Shown in pieces: positions 32,668 to 41,033 of a stretch of 64,000 nt of DNA. The position numbers and the translations under genes were made by a program. The notes beneath the pieces were generated by a model, which was not told where the DNA came from, made no database searches, and saw nothing but the letters and a program-made list of their open reading frames with translations. The DNA lies in NCBI RefSeq assembly GCF_002394865.1, contig NZ_DGUZ01000010.1, forward strand, positions 68,655 to 132,654, read 5' to 3'. Position 1 is the first letter of the stretch; every line of letters begins with the position of its first letter. Source of the stretch: Fibrobacter sp. UBA4297 (GTDB lineage Bacteria > Fibrobacterota > Fibrobacteria > Fibrobacterales > Fibrobacteraceae).

Positions 32668-33472
32668 GGTCCACATTTATCCTAACAAGGAATCGCGCGG
32701 GAAAACCGTTACTTTCTCTGTACGAAAAGTAATTATTTACTTTGTTTTAACTGTCTGCGCCATTCTTGGATTTATTATGTTCTCGCCGGTGCAAATTGTG
32801 GAGAACTTGTCGAACGGCAACCTGATGGATGTCTATCACCAGAATTCGGTCATTAAGAACGAAATCAAGAAAATCCGCACGGTGGTCGATACGACGATTT
32901 TAAAGATTGAAGAGACGCGCATTGTCCGCGATAGTACACTCAAGTTGGGTGGTTTAGGTTTTACGCTCGAAAACGTCGCCGACGACGAAGCTCCGAAAAA
33001 GAATTTGCATGCAATGAGGTCGACGTTCCGTAAGACACTCAACAAGCTTGAAGCGGATTCCGCGCTGGCTGCACATATCCCGGTTTTGCATCCGCTCAAG
33101 AACCATCACGATATCAAGAGCCGTTTTGAAATGGTTTTCGATGCGTTCACGGATCAGGAGCTCCCGCACAGAGGTGTGGACTTCTTGGCTGCCGAAGGCG
33201 ATACGGTCTATGCGCCAGGTGCCGGTACCGTTGTCGAGGTCCGCAAGCATCGTGGCTTTGGACTTTCTATGAAGATTGAGCACATGGAACATGTGAAGAC
33301 GTTCTATGCGCATCTCGGTGAAACGCTTGTGAAACAAGGCGCTAAAGTTCGTCGTGGCGATCCGATTGCGCTTATTGGCAAGAGCGGGCTCCAGTCGAGT
33401 CTCGGCCTGCATTACGAAATCCGCGTGAACGGTACCCCTGTCAACCCGGAAGATTACTTTATTACAAAATAG
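32654..33472 (+). CDS. M23/LytM-like membrane-anchored protein with altered active site
   Basis: The 272-aa protein starts at GTG 32654, has one membrane segment (about 27-46), a coiled-coil linker and a LytM domain (about 165-268). Zinc ligands are His172 and Asp176 in HRGVD and His253 in GLHYE; His220 is in YAHL. The catalytic motif is normally HLHYE, but here the first His is Gly251. Degenerate LytM proteins such as EnvC activate amidases instead of cutting peptidoglycan, so this may be a regulator. It could still retain activity through His220. It is coupled to the coiled-coil gene before it. Confidence 0.85.
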   Translation: MKKLEVHIYPNKESRGKTVTFSVRKVIIYFVLTVCAILGFIMFSPVQIVENLSNGNLMDVYHQNSVIKNEIKKIRTVVDTTILKIEETRIVRDSTLKLGGLGFTLENVADDEAPKKNLHAMRSTFRKTLNKLEADSALAAHIPVLHPLKNHHDIKSRFEMVFDAFTDQELPHRGVDFLAAEGDTVYAPGAGTVVEVRKHRGFGLSMKIEHMEHVKTFYAHLGETLVKQGAKVRRGDPIALIGKSGLQSSLGLHYEIRVNGTPVNPEDYFITK

Positions 33473-33529
33473 TCGCTATCCGCAACAGCGCAGGCGCACC
33501 GCCTACGCACTTGAGCTGATTTTTTGCTG

Positions 33530-34207
33530 TTACCCCAGCCAGCCGATTTGTTCAACGGCGGTAGTTATCAACAGCAATGGCCATGCGTTATCGAAAAAAC
33601 GCCCAGTGCGTTTTCCGGTAAATATGTTGTACATAAATACCAGCGAAAGCGTCATGACGATACCTGCGATAACTCGAGAAAGATTAGCTCCCGGCGTTAC
33701 GAAAAATCCAGGATAGCTCCCAAAGAACAAGCCCGCTGATGCTTTAGATAAACAAAATCCGGTGATGCCCAAGTCTAGAGTTCTTTTCTTTTGGCGCAGA
33801 TAGCTCCATGAGTAAGCTATAATAATGCCGACGACTGCGCTTGCGTAAGGAACGTATGGCAAGACTTCGAGGTTGCTGATTGTTTTGAGAGCTTCTGATG
33901 AACCAAACTGCTTGTTTTGCAAGAAAAAAGCAATTTGTTTTGCCACATAAGCGCCTCCAAAAACAGTGACTAGCGGCCACAATCCAATGGCTCTTTTGAG
34001 TTTTTCCTCTTCTTCTTGGAGCTCCTTTTTCTTTTTTTCAATAGGCTCAAGTTCGTCAATCCGTTTTTCGACGATTGCAATGCGTTCTTCGGATTCTGCT
34101 TTTTCGGCAGCGTCCAGCTCATCATAAAGCTCATCGTACGAGAGTTTGCAAATGCGGTTCTTGAACGCTTCCAGAGATTCTTCGGCATGAGTCTTTTCTT
34201 CTTGCAT
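33530..34207 (-). CDS. Membrane protein with N-terminal coiled coil, paralogue of 34218-34913
   Basis: The 225-aa protein starts with about 75 charged, helical residues (KKKKELQEEEEKLKRA) and continues with four or five membrane segments. Its C-terminal two thirds match the upstream gene's product: FFGSYPGFFVTPGANLSR here corresponds to IFGSYYGFFVTPGPIVSR there, and both end with PLLLI and EQIG. The genes are 10 bp apart and co-oriented. No known family is recognised. The composition is richer in A+T than that of the housekeeping genes. Confidence 0.7.
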   Translation of the reverse strand: MQEEKTHAEESLEAFKNRICKLSYDELYDELDAAEKAESEERIAIVEKRIDELEPIEKKKKELQEEEEKLKRAIGLWPLVTVFGGAYVAKQIAFFLQNKQFGSSEALKTISNLEVLPYVPYASAVVGIIIAYSWSYLRQKKRTLDLGITGFCLSKASAGLFFGSYPGFFVTPGANLSRVIAGIVMTLSLVFMYNIFTGKRTGRFFDNAWPLLLITTAVEQIGWLG

Positions 34208-34217
34208 GCAAATGAAT

Positions 34218-34913
34218 TTACAAAATTGTCAGTCGCCCGATTTGTTCCAAGGCAAGCGAAATCAATAATAAAGGAATTGAATTCTTGAATAATATTCCTT
34301 TGTACTTGTCAGCCTGATGGTTGTAGAAGTAGAAGATGGACAAAATGATGATGATGCCTGAAATGATGCGCGATACAATCGGTCCCGGCGTTACGAAAAA
34401 TCCGTAATAGCTACCAAAAATAAGTCCGACTAGACCATTTGCGGTGAGAAAGACGGAAATTGCTTCTGTGATTACGGTATGGCCAAATTCTTTTATTTTG
34501 TCAATAAAATTTTTTTTCTTTTCGTTCCAAACGGAATAAATGCAAAATGTTAAGCAGACGATGGCGCAAGAATATGGAAAATAGGGAAGGTAATCCGTAA
34601 ATGTGATTTCTGGATGCGGAGGGGCGCCAAGTATTCGTTTGATAATGCCTACGAACAAGTAAAGGTATTTGGTTGCGCATGCGCCAATTATTAGATCAAA
34701 GAGAAGTGTGTACTTTGTGAAGTCGCGATTTGCTTCGTTTCGCATTTTCTCCCATTCACGGAGTTCCTTGGCAACGATGTCTCTGCGTTCCGGCGTCGGG
34801 TCATCTTTGACGGCATCCCATTCTTTTTCGAGCCGCCCGAGCGTGAAATTTTGAACTCGCTTCTCGTACTTTTCTAAGGATGCTTTGTCTGTTGGAAACG
34901 GTTTTTGATTCAT
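34218..34913 (-). CDS. Membrane protein, paralogue of 33530-34207
   Basis: The 231-aa protein has a soluble N-terminal region of about 65 residues (NFTLGRLEKEWDAVKDDP and ERRDIVAKELREWEK), then membrane segments at about 67-87, 105-125, 140-165 and 170-190. The FGSYYGFFVTPG motif is shared with its neighbour. N-terminal parts of the pair differ more than the membrane parts, as if the soluble parts bind different partners. No signal peptide, no catalytic motif. Function unknown. Confidence 0.7.
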   Translation of the reverse strand: MNQKPFPTDKASLEKYEKRVQNFTLGRLEKEWDAVKDDPTPERRDIVAKELREWEKMRNEANRDFTKYTLLFDLIIGACATKYLYLFVGIIKRILGAPPHPEITFTDYLPYFPYSCAIVCLTFCIYSVWNEKKKNFIDKIKEFGHTVITEAISVFLTANGLVGLIFGSYYGFFVTPGPIVSRIISGIIIILSIFYFYNHQADKYKGILFKNSIPLLLISLALEQIGRLTIL

Positions 34914-35191
34914 CGCAGATTAATTTAATTAGTCAATAGTCATTAGTCAATAGTCTTTTGTCATCATGCCTCATCCCTCAAAGGGAGCGAATGCGACCGA
35001 CCTCGTTGCTCTCTCGTCTTCCGCAGTTGTCCTAATTCCCCCCGCTTTCCCCTTCCTACTTCCTACTTCTCGCTACATTTTAACTTCCTACATCCAACAT
35101 CCTATTTCTCGCTACATTTTAACTTCCTACATCCAACATCCTATTTCTCACTACATTTTAACTTCCTACTTTCTACTTCCTACTTCCTACT
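34914..35191. repeat. Repeat-filled spacer upstream of rng, with a 39-bp tandem repeat
   Basis: TTAGTCAATAGTC units are at 34929-34957. A CTTCCTACTTCC-rich tract then contains a 39-bp unit starting CTCGCTACATTTTAACTT at 35069 and 35108 and, with one change, at 35147 (the last copy partial). Further TTCCTACTTCC copies follow to about 35192. The frame through it would give a 13-residue repeat and is not considered a gene. Confidence 0.8.
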
Positions 35192-35336
35192 TATCTATAT
35201 TTAAGGTCCCCAGGCTTTGCTTTGCAGGCGGGCGGTACTTTCCGTCAAGAAACATCGGGAGCTCGGATGCGGTCCATACTTTTGGACTGGTCTTGGGGAC
35301 ATATATCAAGTTTTGCTTTACCCTTTAGGAGTTTTA
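35192..35336 (+). promoter_or_regulatory. rng promoter and structured 5' leader
   Basis: TATCTA (35192-35197) is a likely -10, putting the start near 35205. The leader begins with GTCCCCAGG (35206-35214), which pairs with CTTGGGGAC (35292-35300) in a 9-bp stem with one G-U pair. It encloses hairpins TTCCG/CGGGA (35240-35244 with 35256-35260) and GTCCA/TGGAC (35272-35276 with 35283-35287). AGGAG (35327-35331) then precedes the ATG. A closed multi-branched domain upstream of an RNase gene may be an autoregulatory target, as with the 5' leader of E. coli rne; it might also be a riboswitch. No known class matches. Confidence 0.5.
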
Positions 35337-36872
35337 ATGGCAAATAAGTGTAAGCGCGGAATCTTGATTAGCAAAACACCGTACGAAAAGCGCATCGCAA
35401 TCATGGAAGATGGCGAACTTGCGGAATTGGTTGTTGAAGGTGTTTCCTCTAATCGAGTTCTGGGCAATATTTATAAGGGTGTCGTTCAGAAGGTGCTCCC
35501 CGCACTCAAGGCGGCATTCATTGACATTGGTCTTGAGAAGGCTGGTTTTTTGCATCAGGAAGACGCCATGGACCGCAACGAACTGTTGCGCCGCGAATAT
35601 GGTGACGACGATGACGAAGGCGATGCCTCTAAGGAAATTTCGATCGACGAAATTCTCCAGGAAGGCCAGGAAATCATGGTGCAGGTGGTCAAGGAACCGA
35701 TCAGTACCAAGGGTGCTCGTTTGACGACACACTTGAGCTTTGCTGGACGTTTCCTGGTCTGCATGCCGGGTACAAATTTCGTCGGCGTCTCCAAGCGTGA
35801 ACGCGATCCGGTCAAGCGCCGCGAGTTCAAGAAGGTTGTACGCCGTCTCAAGGGCCGCGACGTGGGCTACATCGTCCGCACCAACGGCCTCAACGAATCC
35901 GAATTCGAAATCAACAAGCAGATGCGCGAACTCGAAAGCAAGTGGGAACAGACGAAGTACAACTTCGAAACCATGCCGCCCGAGACCTGCATTTACGAAG
36001 AATCCGATTCCATCGAACAGACGGTTCGCGAATACTTCGGCGACAACACGGACTACGTGTATATCGACAACCGCGACGAGTACTTTGCTCTCCGCGATTA
36101 CCTGAAGGTTCTCTCTCCGGACAAGCTCGACAAGGTCAAGCTCTGGAGCTCTAGCGAAAGCTTGTTCGAATACTTCAAGATTGAAAACGACTACGCTCGC
36201 TCCTTGCAGCGTCAGGTACCGCTTCCGCGTGGTGGCAACCTCGTCATCGAACAGACCGAAGCTCTCGTCTCTATCGACGTGAACACCGGTCCGAAGGTCC
36301 ATGGCAAGGACCAGGGCAAGATCATTCTCGAGACAAACCTCGATGCTTGCCACGAAATCGCAAAGCAGCTGCGCCTCCGTGATGTGGGCGGCCTCATCAT
36401 CATTGACTTCATTGACATGGAAACCGATGAAGACCGCGAAGCCGTTTATCAGGAATTCCGCAAGGCGATTCGCCGCGACAAGGCCCCGATTAGCCCGGCC
36501 CCGATTAGCCAGTTCGGCCTCATGGAAGTCACCCGTAAGCGCGTCCGCGTGAACCTGATGACCGAAAAGACTGAATGCTGCCCGGTTTGCAACGGCAGTG
36601 GCCGCATCGCAACGCTCGAATCGACGCTCGGCATGATTGACCGCTGGCTTGCCCGCGCACACACCAAGGGCCGCCTCCGCGAAGTGACGCTTGTCGTAAG
36701 CGCTCCGGTTATCGATGTGCTTTGCAAGGACTTGAACCGTATGTTCAACTATCTGGAATACAAGCATAACATCAAGATTTCCCTCGTGGAAGATGAATAT
36801 GCCCACATCAACCAGTTCTGGATGTACGACAAGAATAACGAAGACATCACGGATTTGTACAACTTTGCATAA
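35337..36872 (+). CDS. rng: Ribonuclease G/E family endoribonuclease
   Basis: The 511-aa protein is the size of RNase G. It has an S1-like RNA-binding domain (residues about 35-125, with GNIYKGVVQKVLPALKAAFIDIG), the DNase-I-like catalytic domain with SIDVNTG and IIDFIDM carrying the metal-binding aspartates, and a zinc-link CPVC in ECCPVCNGSGR. It processes rRNA ends and degrades mRNA from 5' monophosphates. The ATG at 35337 follows AGGAG; the 40-codon upstream extension would run through the leader stem and is rejected. A strong terminator follows. Confidence 0.95.
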   Translation: MANKCKRGILISKTPYEKRIAIMEDGELAELVVEGVSSNRVLGNIYKGVVQKVLPALKAAFIDIGLEKAGFLHQEDAMDRNELLRREYGDDDDEGDASKEISIDEILQEGQEIMVQVVKEPISTKGARLTTHLSFAGRFLVCMPGTNFVGVSKRERDPVKRREFKKVVRRLKGRDVGYIVRTNGLNESEFEINKQMRELESKWEQTKYNFETMPPETCIYEESDSIEQTVREYFGDNTDYVYIDNRDEYFALRDYLKVLSPDKLDKVKLWSSSESLFEYFKIENDYARSLQRQVPLPRGGNLVIEQTEALVSIDVNTGPKVHGKDQGKIILETNLDACHEIAKQLRLRDVGGLIIIDFIDMETDEDREAVYQEFRKAIRRDKAPISPAPISQFGLMEVTRKRVRVNLMTEKTECCPVCNGSGRIATLESTLGMIDRWLARAHTKGRLREVTLVVSAPVIDVLCKDLNRMFNYLEYKHNIKISLVEDEYAHINQFWMYDKNNEDITDLYNFA

Positions 36873-36921
36873 GTTGTTCCTGCGATTCTTGCAATGGCAT
36901 TAGCGTGTTAAACGCAAAAAG

Positions 36922-36947
36922 TCCCGGCTCTGCCGGGATTTTTTTTA
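36922..36947 (+). terminator. Terminator of rng
   Basis: The 7-bp stem TCCCGGC/GCCGGGA with loop TCT is followed by TTTTTTTTA. Confidence 0.93.
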
Positions 36948-36963
36948 TCTCCAAAATTACGCA

Positions 36964-36990
36964 CAAAAAAAGACGCCTGCATTGCAGGCG
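36964..36990 (-). terminator. Terminator of the first fibro-slime gene
   Basis: The stem CGCCTGC/GCAGGCG with loop ATT has AAAAAAA on its left, giving a T-run on the minus strand just beyond the stop at 37012. Confidence 0.9.
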
Positions 36991-37011
36991 CCTTTAGAGA
37001 GAGGAGGAAAC

Positions 37012-40000
37012 TTAATGATTTAAGTCAATTTCAAATCCCTTCGTCTTGCCGTGGCGCACGCCCCAGAGGAAATCCTGTGTGCGGTCCACGATAACTCTGT
37101 TCCCGGTTCTGATTTTGTACGTAAGTCTTGCAATGTAGACACCCGTGCCTACGAGCCTTCCGTTTTTAGACTTCATGTTCCAGGCGAGGAATATCTTGCC
37201 GTCGTTATTGCTGTCGAGGCAGTTTCCGTTATAGAACTTGTCTGTGCAGGAGAACGAACCGGAATTGCTGTTGACGAATATGCCAAGGCTTGTGAAGTAC
37301 TGGGTCTGGTATTCAAGCGTCGTCTTTGCGGCGAGTTCCTTGGTAACCTTGTCGATAACGGATGCGTTGCCGTTCGCGATACCGGTCACGTCATTTGCTT
37401 TGATTACTTCGCTCTTGTAAGCGTTTACAATTTCATCGCCGAGATGGTAAGTCCTGTTCGCCTGGTCAATATTCATTTTTCCGGCCTGCACCTGGATGAG
37501 AACTTCTTCGAGATGCGGGCCGCCGTTTTCAATGCTCTTGGCATTGAAATTCTTGACTGCGGACTGGAGGTTTGTGACTTCGTCTTTCACGAGGCTTGAA
37601 ATGCTCAAGTCGCCAAGGTAATGCCCCTGCGAACCGTAAGACTGCGCGACTTCCTTTGCTGTCATCGGTTTGTCTTCCTGCACGAGCTTCGGAACCGTTG
37701 GCGTCGGGCTTGCGATAATCGCTCTTGAAGAATCGGATTCGCCGATAGTCACGACCGGGGCGCTAGTGACAACCACTCTCTGCTCGCCGGAGATGCGGAC
37801 GAACGGATTTCTCGGATCGGTGCTTCTGTGGAGCAAGTCTGTATGGACATTCGGGACAAGCTTGATGGAATCGCCCATGACCGGAATATTGTCCTTGTCG
37901 TTGCTGGAACTTCTGAAAATGAGTTTCCATTTGGATTTTGACTGCTTGACGAGAATATCCGGGACGATATCGTTCCTTTCGAGCTCAGTCTGCTTGAAGA
38001 AATATGTAAAGTAGTTGGCGTCGGCTTCGTTTTCGCAGTCCAGACCTTCACTAAATGTCAGCTGCAGCACGGTCGAACCGTCGTCGCTGTAAGAGATGTC
38101 CGCTGCTGTAATCACGGGGCCAATCGAGTCGGTTACATCGCTTGTGAGGCTGATGGTCGTTGGGACTCCGCCTTCCGTATATTTCCAGAACGGCGTCAAT
38201 TTTCCGCTATAGACTGATTCTGCGCCGCCGGTGAAGGGGACTGTTCCAAATCCGCCGTCTGCGGTGATTGCAAGAGAACTGTCAAAGTCGTTTGCTACAA
38301 ATCCGTTGACTATCGTCGGGAATACTTCGCCAAATTCCAACTGGATGGAATCCATGTGCACAAACAGCTGGTTGAGCGTGCCGATTGGCTTTGAGAGCTT
38401 GGCGAAGACGCTGTCGCCGCGTCCGTCACCATCCCTGTCGAAGAAACTTGCAAAAACGACTTGCGGGACAGGCGGTTCCATGAACGAAATGTTTTTCCAT
38501 ACCGCTTGCTGTGTTTCGTCGGCGCTTGTCACGACAATCTTAGAGTTGATGACCGGGGTGGTCGCCTTCACGTAGAATGTCGCCTTGCCGTTCTTGAGCG
38601 TAATGGCCGTAATGGCGTTCCCGTTTTCGTCGCAGGGGATGACTGCCGGGTTGTTTGTTGCAATGTAGACCATGTCGTCAAAGGTGGCCCAATCCTCGAG
38701 AGTGACATTCACGGGGTAGCGCGTGTTCACCCACTTGCCGAGCGTGTCGACTGAGCCATCTACGGCGCCGTCCATGCCCTTGGGGATGACTGACCACTTA
38801 TTTTGTGCGTCTACGCGGGCGAAGAAGATTTCGGGCGAGTCGTACTGGTCAATGACAAAAGTGATTTCGTCGTACTGGGATTCATCTTTTTGCAACGAGA
38901 AACGCAGCTGGTACGTTCCAGGCGGGAGCGTGCGCATGGTCCTTATCAAGTCGGTGTTGATGGTAAACCCAGTGTAGCCCGGCTTGATGGTGATGCCGCC
39001 GAACCAGACGCCGATGCTGTCAAGCGGGACGCCTTCTGCGTAGGCGCCGCTACCGATCAAGGTGAAGTTCGAGGGCGCGTCAACAGTGTCCTTGATGGTC
39101 GTGCCGGAGAAGTCGCAGGAGAGTGCCTGCTCGCGGATAATCTGGTAAATCTGGAAGTCGAGAACTCCGTTTGCCGAAAGGTCCTGGTAGAACAGGCTAG
39201 CCTCGGTCTTTAAGTCGATGGATGTTCTCATCATGAAGTTTGAAGATGAAGTATGGCGTTCTGCGTAGAAAATGTGGAATGGGTAGTTGAAGCCTTCGGT
39301 AAGCCCAAGCGTATCCAAGTCCACAGCGCCCGAGACCTGCGAATGCTGGCCGCCGATATCCACGACCAGGCGGTTGTTGATGAACACCCAGACGTCGTCA
39401 TCGCCAAGGAACTCGAAGTATTGCCCCGGGACGTATTCGAACGTCGCCTGGATTTTCATGGTGAAACCGTAGTTGTGCCTCTTGTTGTGGCCGGAGATGT
39501 TGTCAAAGTAGGGGTTCAGCACAGTCTGTTCGGCATCGAGGTACTGGAAGTCGTCCAGCAAGAAAAGTCCGCCTTCAGGGCTGTTGCCGTCCTTTTGGCC
39601 AAGCCAGAGACCGTCATCCTGGAGCTGCAATTCGATGGAGCGGCAGGTGGCGTTGGAATACTGCTTGCCGTTTTTCTGGGCGATAATTTCGGGCAGGAAC
39701 CACTTGTCGAGATGGGTCGTAATTTTGCAGTTTTCAGGGAAGTTAATGGATGGGACCGGCACTCCGTTTGCACCCAGGGTTTCCTGGACCATGCCCCTCA
39801 TGTAGCCCCTGTTCTTTTCGTCCTTTGCGTTGCTTCCGCCACAACCGCCAGAACCGAAGTCTGCACTCACGCCGTTTGCCGGGTCGCCGTTTTTGCCGAC
39901 GCCGTCACCATCGCCCTTGGTGCCGTGGAGCCAGTCGAACATCATCACTGGGAGCGTTTTCGTGGGGCAGTCGCCCAAGATGCCTGGATATTTCGTGTAG

Positions 40001-40815
40001 ACAGTTGTCGGCATGCCAATCTCTTTGCCTGCCTTGACCCAGACCGTATCGGCTTCGGCTACAGCAGAATCAAGCGAAAGCAGGGTGCTTTGGGCAATCG
40101 GGAGGATTTTTGTTGAGAAATGGTTGTCAGTTACGTATTCATTTCCGATGGTCTGCTTGAAGTAGACTTGCAGGGAACCGCTAGGCGGGACAATTCTTGC
40201 TTCAAACCAGCCGCAGTAGTTTTTGACGGTAGTCATCTTGGAGGAGTCGCCACCAGCGATGTAAAGGACGGCGGACGTGTTTGTCCAGGGAGCAAAGAAG
40301 CGGATTGTTTTTCTTTTGGCTTGTGTGGGTCTGTCGGGGGTTGTCGGGTTGTCGTTTCCAGGCTGGGTTGTCGGTGTGTCGTTCCCTGGCTGCGTTGTCG
40401 GAGCCTTTCCCGGTGCTGTAATGGGTTCCGGGCTATTGACCTGTATGACGCCAAAATCCGAAAAACTGATAATCAGGTTGTTTTGAACCGGCTGTTCTAT
40501 GTTTTCGCTATTGGAAAGTGGCGAAATGGTGGCTAAGGCTTCACCCTTGCAGTTGCGGGTTGCGTAAAAAGTGAATTTAGGGTTTTGTGAATTGTTTAGG
40601 GATTGCTTGGTATAGAACGATGTGCCGTCGCCGTAGCTCGAAAGCTCAACACATTTTGTTGAACTCCCCCTTCTTTCGATGGAAACATAAAGTTTTTCAC
40701 CACTATATATGGTTGTTCCATTTTGGATACGAAATGAGTAGTCGGCGGCCATCGACGAAACCGTGGCGCATAAGAGTACGAAAAATAAACTGGAGACAAT
40801 ATGCTTACACCGCAT
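37012..40815 (-). CDS. Fibro-slime domain protein 1, large secreted protein
   Basis: The ATG at 40815 follows AGGGAG and gives a 1267-aa protein with a signal peptide (cleavage near SSMAAD). A Pro/Thr/Gln linker (PTTQPGND twice, about 140-165) is followed by the fibro-slime domain (about 300-560) with FLLDDFQYLD, GDDDVWVFINNRLVVDIGG and PFHIFYAERH, a PA14-like carbohydrate-binding pattern. A long region of beta-rich domains follows, then a C-terminal FlgD/Ig-like segment (GRLVGTGVYIARL). Fibro-slime proteins of Fibrobacter have been linked to adhesion to cellulose. It has its own terminator and lies downstream of a larger paralogue. Confidence 0.9.
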   Translation of the reverse strand: MRCKHIVSSLFFVLLCATVSSMAADYSFRIQNGTTIYSGEKLYVSIERRGSSTKCVELSSYGDGTSFYTKQSLNNSQNPKFTFYATRNCKGEALATISPLSNSENIEQPVQNNLIISFSDFGVIQVNSPEPITAPGKAPTTQPGNDTPTTQPGNDNPTTPDRPTQAKRKTIRFFAPWTNTSAVLYIAGGDSSKMTTVKNYCGWFEARIVPPSGSLQVYFKQTIGNEYVTDNHFSTKILPIAQSTLLSLDSAVAEADTVWVKAGKEIGMPTTVYTKYPGILGDCPTKTLPVMMFDWLHGTKGDGDGVGKNGDPANGVSADFGSGGCGGSNAKDEKNRGYMRGMVQETLGANGVPVPSINFPENCKITTHLDKWFLPEIIAQKNGKQYSNATCRSIELQLQDDGLWLGQKDGNSPEGGLFLLDDFQYLDAEQTVLNPYFDNISGHNKRHNYGFTMKIQATFEYVPGQYFEFLGDDDVWVFINNRLVVDIGGQHSQVSGAVDLDTLGLTEGFNYPFHIFYAERHTSSSNFMMRTSIDLKTEASLFYQDLSANGVLDFQIYQIIREQALSCDFSGTTIKDTVDAPSNFTLIGSGAYAEGVPLDSIGVWFGGITIKPGYTGFTINTDLIRTMRTLPPGTYQLRFSLQKDESQYDEITFVIDQYDSPEIFFARVDAQNKWSVIPKGMDGAVDGSVDTLGKWVNTRYPVNVTLEDWATFDDMVYIATNNPAVIPCDENGNAITAITLKNGKATFYVKATTPVINSKIVVTSADETQQAVWKNISFMEPPVPQVVFASFFDRDGDGRGDSVFAKLSKPIGTLNQLFVHMDSIQLEFGEVFPTIVNGFVANDFDSSLAITADGGFGTVPFTGGAESVYSGKLTPFWKYTEGGVPTTISLTSDVTDSIGPVITAADISYSDDGSTVLQLTFSEGLDCENEADANYFTYFFKQTELERNDIVPDILVKQSKSKWKLIFRSSSNDKDNIPVMGDSIKLVPNVHTDLLHRSTDPRNPFVRISGEQRVVVTSAPVVTIGESDSSRAIIASPTPTVPKLVQEDKPMTAKEVAQSYGSQGHYLGDLSISSLVKDEVTNLQSAVKNFNAKSIENGGPHLEEVLIQVQAGKMNIDQANRTYHLGDEIVNAYKSEVIKANDVTGIANGNASVIDKVTKELAAKTTLEYQTQYFTSLGIFVNSNSGSFSCTDKFYNGNCLDSNNDGKIFLAWNMKSKNGRLVGTGVYIARLTYKIRTGNRVIVDRTQDFLWGVRHGKTKGFEIDLNH

Positions 40816-41033
40816 CCACAACTCCCTGAAGATGTTACCCTAATACAAAATACATTCAATATTGTGATTTTTATCAAATTTTTTTTACAACTTTGTAAAA
40901 TAAATTGAGAAGACAACAACTAGGACTTGTTTTTCCCGCTTCTAGGGCGAAAAGTTCCGATTTTGCCCTCACTGATAATTTACTGCAAACGAAAAAAGGC
41001 ACCCGAAGGTGCCCTGTTTTTTTAATACCGCTA
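40816..41033. terminator. Spacer between the fibro-slime genes, with terminator at 40992-41027
   Basis: GGCACC/GGTGCC (40998-41003 with 41008-41013) is flanked by AAAAAA on the left and TTTTTTT on the right, a bidirectional terminator that ends fibro-slime gene 2. The AT-rich part at 40850-40910 probably holds the promoter of gene 1. The two genes are therefore separate transcripts. Confidence 0.85.

Noticed and set aside
35069..35185. CRISPR-like array
   Set aside because: The 39-bp units are directly contiguous without unique spacers, and no cas genes are present.
34966..35328. 120-codon frame across the tandem repeat upstream of rng
   Set aside because: It is a translation of the 39-bp repeat and of the promoter-leader region; no ribosome-binding site or plausible protein.
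35334..36806. 490-codon open frame antisense to rng
   Set aside because: Shadow of rng codons, with no recognisable domain.
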